Below are positions 5,770-7,060 of a stretch of 7,060 nt of DNA, one piece after another; the first letter of the stretch is position 1; every line of letters begins with the position of its first letter. Position numbers and translations under genes: made by a program. Below the pieces are notes generated by a model, which was given only the letters and a program-made list of their open reading frames with translations, searched no databases and was not told where the DNA came from. Source of the stretch: an uncultured Clostridia bacterium (lineage in GTDB: Bacteria; Bacillota; Clostridia; Oscillospirales; Acutalibacteraceae). The stretch spans positions 1 through 7,060 of the forward strand of contig CAMHNT010000116.1 of assembly GCA_946186535.1 (NCBI GenBank). Reading direction: 5' to 3'.

Positions 5770-5930
5770 GGGCTGTTTGAAAAATCAAAGCAACTGTCTA
5801 TTTCTACTAATGCGGGTGATTTACATCGTCAAAAATGCTCGGAATACGTCAGTATTCCTCCGCTTTTTTCCTCGAAATCACCTCGCCTTAGCGAAATATC
5901 CAGTCACTTTGCTATTTTTCAAACAAGCCC
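5770..5930. mobile_element. 161-bp nested fold-back element, MITE-like
   Basis: The ends are imperfect inverted repeats. The left begins GGGCTGTTTGAAAAAT followed by CAAAGCAACTG; the right reads CAGTCACTTTG, then ATTTTTCAAACAAGCCC at its end. Inside, GGTGATTT pairs with AAATCACC, the next layer pairs A-rich with T-rich DNA, and the centre is a perfect GGAATAC (5841-5847)/GTATTCC (5852-5858) around GTCA. Almost the whole element can therefore fold on itself. TA lies just outside both ends (5767-5768 and 5931-5932), compatible with a TA target duplication, though one extra base on the left makes this uncertain. No transposase is present. A 65-codon frame crosses it (5756-5953) but merely reads through the repeat. 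The alternatives are a non-mobile intergenic repeat or a structured RNA. Confidence 0.6.
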
Positions 5931-5931
5931 T

Positions 5932-5972
5932 AATCCCTGTTAAAAAACTTTAAAAGCTTTTTAACAGGGATT
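5932..5972. repeat. 15-bp hairpin abutting the fold-back element
   Basis: Perfect 15-base arms (AATCCCTGTTAAAAA at 5932-5946 and its complement at 5958-5972) enclose an 11-base loop. It lies between the converging transporter operon and CarD-like gene, where a bidirectional terminator would be expected, but no T run follows on either side. Bases 5973-6023 show nothing further. Confidence 0.6.
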
Positions 5973-6023
5973 GCATGAGAGGGGCTGACGTGTTTTTGAT
6001 CTGAGAACAGTATGAGATAAAAA

Positions 6024-6530
6024 TCAAGCAGCCTCGGAAAGCTCGCTTTCAATGTGAGAAAGTGCGTCCTGAAGATCAACTCCGAACGCAAAAGCAAACT
6101 CTTCTCCGACTATTTTTTCGCACAAATTAAGAGTTCTTTCGTCCGCACTATGAAGCTTTTTGATTGTCTTTTTTAACTCATTTTTGTGGATAACAAGACT
6201 TTTCATTACGGACAGAAGCTCCTCACTGAGACCGTGAGACAGAACATCCTGGAACTTTTCACTTCGTAAACGATCGTCGTTCTCCCATGAAACGTCGTTG
6301 CTTTTTGCTTTGAGCATCATTTCATGAAGAGTTTCTTTCATCATGACAGGGCGAAGCTTCGAAGAAAGAGCCGTGTTTTCGATGGGAACGTAAAGCATTG
6401 ACTGACCGTTGAAAACAGGGGACAGTATGTAATACATTGTTGGAGTTCCGGAAAACTGTTCTTTTCTGATGTCAACAAGACGGCAAACTCCGCTATTTCC
6501 GTAAACCAAAACGTCGTTAAGCTCATACAT
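6024..6530 (-). CDS. CarD-like RNA polymerase-binding regulator
   Basis: This 168-residue protein starts with a CarD/TRCF RNA-polymerase-interaction domain (about 1-60): YELNDVLVYGNSGVCRLVDI, then YYILSPVF and LYVPIEN, the pattern of the small beta barrel that binds the polymerase beta subunit. The rest (about 62-168) is helical and charged, like the C-terminal domain of CarD, which in actinobacteria contacts the promoter and stabilises the open complex. The length is close to mycobacterial CarD. The ATG at 6530 has AAGG nine bases upstream (6540-6543), and the domain begins at residue 1, which supports the start. It is transcribed alone and convergent with the transporter operon. Clostridia often encode several CarD-like proteins, and this one is divergent enough that its role, global or specific, cannot be stated. 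Confidence 0.88.
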   Translation of the reverse strand: MYELNDVLVYGNSGVCRLVDIRKEQFSGTPTMYYILSPVFNGQSMLYVPIENTALSSKLRPVMMKETLHEMMLKAKSNDVSWENDDRLRSEKFQDVLSHGLSEELLSVMKSLVIHKNELKKTIKKLHSADERTLNLCEKIVGEEFAFAFGVDLQDALSHIESELSEAA

Positions 6531-6567
6531 TTTTAGATTCCTTATCCTTTCTTTAATCGTGTTTTTT

Positions 6568-6612
6568 GCATCATCTAACGGATGCTTCTGATGTTTGTAA
6601 CAATTGTGTTAC
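6568..6612 (-). promoter_or_regulatory. Tentative CarD-like gene promoter with a palindrome
   Basis: On the minus strand a weak -35 TTACAA (6600-6595) and -10 TTAGAT (6578-6573) are 16 bases apart. A perfect inverted repeat, GTAACA at 6597-6602 and TGTTAC at 6607-6612, overlaps this -35 and could be an operator. GCATC/GATGC (6568-6572/6581-6585) flanks the -10. The promoter match is poor, so the palindrome is the firmer observation. Confidence 0.3.
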
Positions 6613-6644
6613 AGCAATTGCAATAAAATTTATTTTCATGAATA

Positions 6645-6673
6645 TTGACTTCAGAAATCGGATATAGTATAAT
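6645..6673 (+). promoter_or_regulatory. Strong plus-strand promoter with no protein gene after it
   Basis: TTGACT at 6645-6650 and a perfect TATAAT at 6668-6673 are separated by 17 bases, so transcription would begin near 6680. No protein-coding frame of note follows before the terminator at 6904-6939, so the product would be a non-coding RNA of up to about 260 bases. Another TGATATAAT (extended -10) occurs at 6710-6718 without a good -35. Confidence 0.6.
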
Positions 6674-6751
6674 ATAACAAAATATATCGTCTTATTCGTA
6701 TAGTTAGTATGATATAATTATAACAAATTTAAAGAATTTTCGTTATAGTTA
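6668..6751 (+). repeat. Imperfect tandem repeat containing -10 elements
   Basis: The segment 6668-6706 resembles 6713-6751. Each begins TATAAT followed by ATAACAAA (with one inserted T in the second), and each ends TTCGT followed by ATAGTTA (again with one inserted T). The offset is 45 bases. The middle differs and the DNA is very AT-rich, so part of the likeness may be chance. Confidence 0.4.
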
Positions 6752-6803
6752 AAATTTACAAACTTTCAAAAATAAAATTGGTAAGATTTCTTTTGTATAT
6801 TTC

Positions 6804-6832
6804 TTGACAATTTCCGGATTTTATGGTAACAT
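6804..6832 (+). promoter_or_regulatory. Promoter of the candidate small RNA
   Basis: A consensus TTGACA at 6804-6809 is followed after 17 bases by TAACAT at 6827-6832. TGG immediately before the -10 makes an extended -10. The predicted start is near 6839. Confidence 0.7.
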
Positions 6833-6838
6833 ATTTGT

Positions 6839-6939
6839 AGTTAAAGTTCGCGGCATTTATGTCGCATACGTTCTGTCAATATCACATCTTACTCAGCAGA
6901 TTTAGCGTAGGTCGCAGTGACTTACGCTTTTTGCTTTTT
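6839..6939 (+). ncRNA. Candidate orphan small RNA of about 100 nt
   Basis: The region is bounded by its own promoter (6804-6832) and a strong intrinsic terminator (6904-6939). It contains no start codon with a ribosome binding site and no useful reading frame. The 5' part forms a 6-bp hairpin, GCGGCA (6850-6855) with TGTCGC (6860-6865), closed by a TTTA loop. A pyrimidine-leaning, apparently unpaired stretch (about 6866-6903, including CACATCTTACTC) links it to the terminator. This plan is typical of trans-acting regulatory RNAs. It does not match 6S, 4.5S/SRP, tmRNA or RNase P RNA as I know them, nor any riboswitch core I could recall. The main alternative is an attenuated leader for a gene beyond the window. 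Exact ends are estimates. Confidence 0.55.
6904..6939 (+). terminator. Intrinsic terminator of the candidate small RNA
   Basis: Arms AGCGTAGGTC (6904-6913) and GACTTACGCT (6919-6928) form ten pairs with one G-U around GCAGT. They are followed by TTTT at 6929-6932, GC, and TTTTT at 6935-6939. Confidence 0.9.
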
Positions 6940-6968
6940 ATTTAAGAAATTTGAAAGAAGTATATATT

Positions 6969-7018
6969 ATACTGATTTCTAATTAAAATCTTTAAGTCTT
7001 TTAATCAGAAATCAGTAT
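6969..7018. repeat. 20-bp near-perfect hairpin near the window end
   Basis: Arms at 6969-6988 and 6999-7018 (starting ATACTGATTTCT) pair with a single A-C mismatch (6981/7006) around a 10-base loop. TAATTTC follows on the plus strand, so any terminator role would be weak. Bases 7019-7060 show no gene start I can support. Confidence 0.65.
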
Positions 7019-7060
7019 TAATTTCAAAAAAATTACAGCCGACAGGAAAAGATCCGTTCG

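Noticed and set aside
5756..5953. Open frame of 65 codons on the plus strand
   Set aside because: It is a reading of the fold-back element and the next hairpin, with no ribosome binding site.
6839..6939. 6S, 4.5S/SRP or a known riboswitch
   Set aside because: The length and visible motifs do not match those RNAs as I know them; a covariance search is needed to exclude them formally.

Overview
The window looks like chromosomal DNA from a low-GC anaerobic Firmicute, most likely a gut Clostridia of the Ruminococcus/Oscillospiraceae type. This is an inference. It rests on AT-rich intergenic DNA with textbook sigma-A promoters, strong purine ribosome binding sites, a clostridial short ferredoxin-thioredoxin reductase next to thioredoxin, a NatAB-like ABC-2 transporter, a stand-alone CarD-like protein, and GC-rich palindrome clusters between genes. 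No phage, plasmid, CRISPR or transposase gene is visible.

Layout. Bases 1-360 hold a chain of GC-rich hairpins, then a promoter and a terminator-like palindrome ahead of a tRNA-Arg(CCU) gene (361-434), which is closed by a strong intrinsic terminator. Bases 486-782 have no gene but contain a second palindrome cluster. On the minus strand follow a patatin-like phospholipase (783-1631) and, behind their own promoter, thioredoxin (1899-2219) overlapping a small ferredoxin-thioredoxin reductase catalytic protein (1709-1909). These last two would form a ferredoxin-driven dithiol relay.

Divergently, on the plus strand, an operon runs from 2493 to 5707: ABC ATPase, ABC-2 permease (4-base overlap), CPBP intramembrane protease and a 53-residue zinc-ribbon protein that is easily missed. 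Its promoter is a consensus TTGACA-17-TATACT carrying an A7T7 tract upstream and a dense set of ACAGT/ACTGT half-sites. It is probably tightly repressed by a regulator not encoded here. The operon is best read as a regulated membrane export or envelope-stress module whose substrate cannot be told from sequence.

Bases 5708-6023 contain three consecutive fold-back structures, one being a 161-bp nested inverted repeat resembling a MITE. A minus-strand CarD-like RNA polymerase-binding regulator occupies 6024-6530. The final 530 bases have no convincing protein gene. They do contain several plus-strand promoters and a strong candidate small RNA of about 100 nt (6839-6939) with its own promoter and intrinsic terminator, then another long hairpin.

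The most promising undescribed items are the candidate small RNA, the operator-rich ABC/CPBP/zinc-ribbon operon, and the fold-back element. None can be called new without database comparison.
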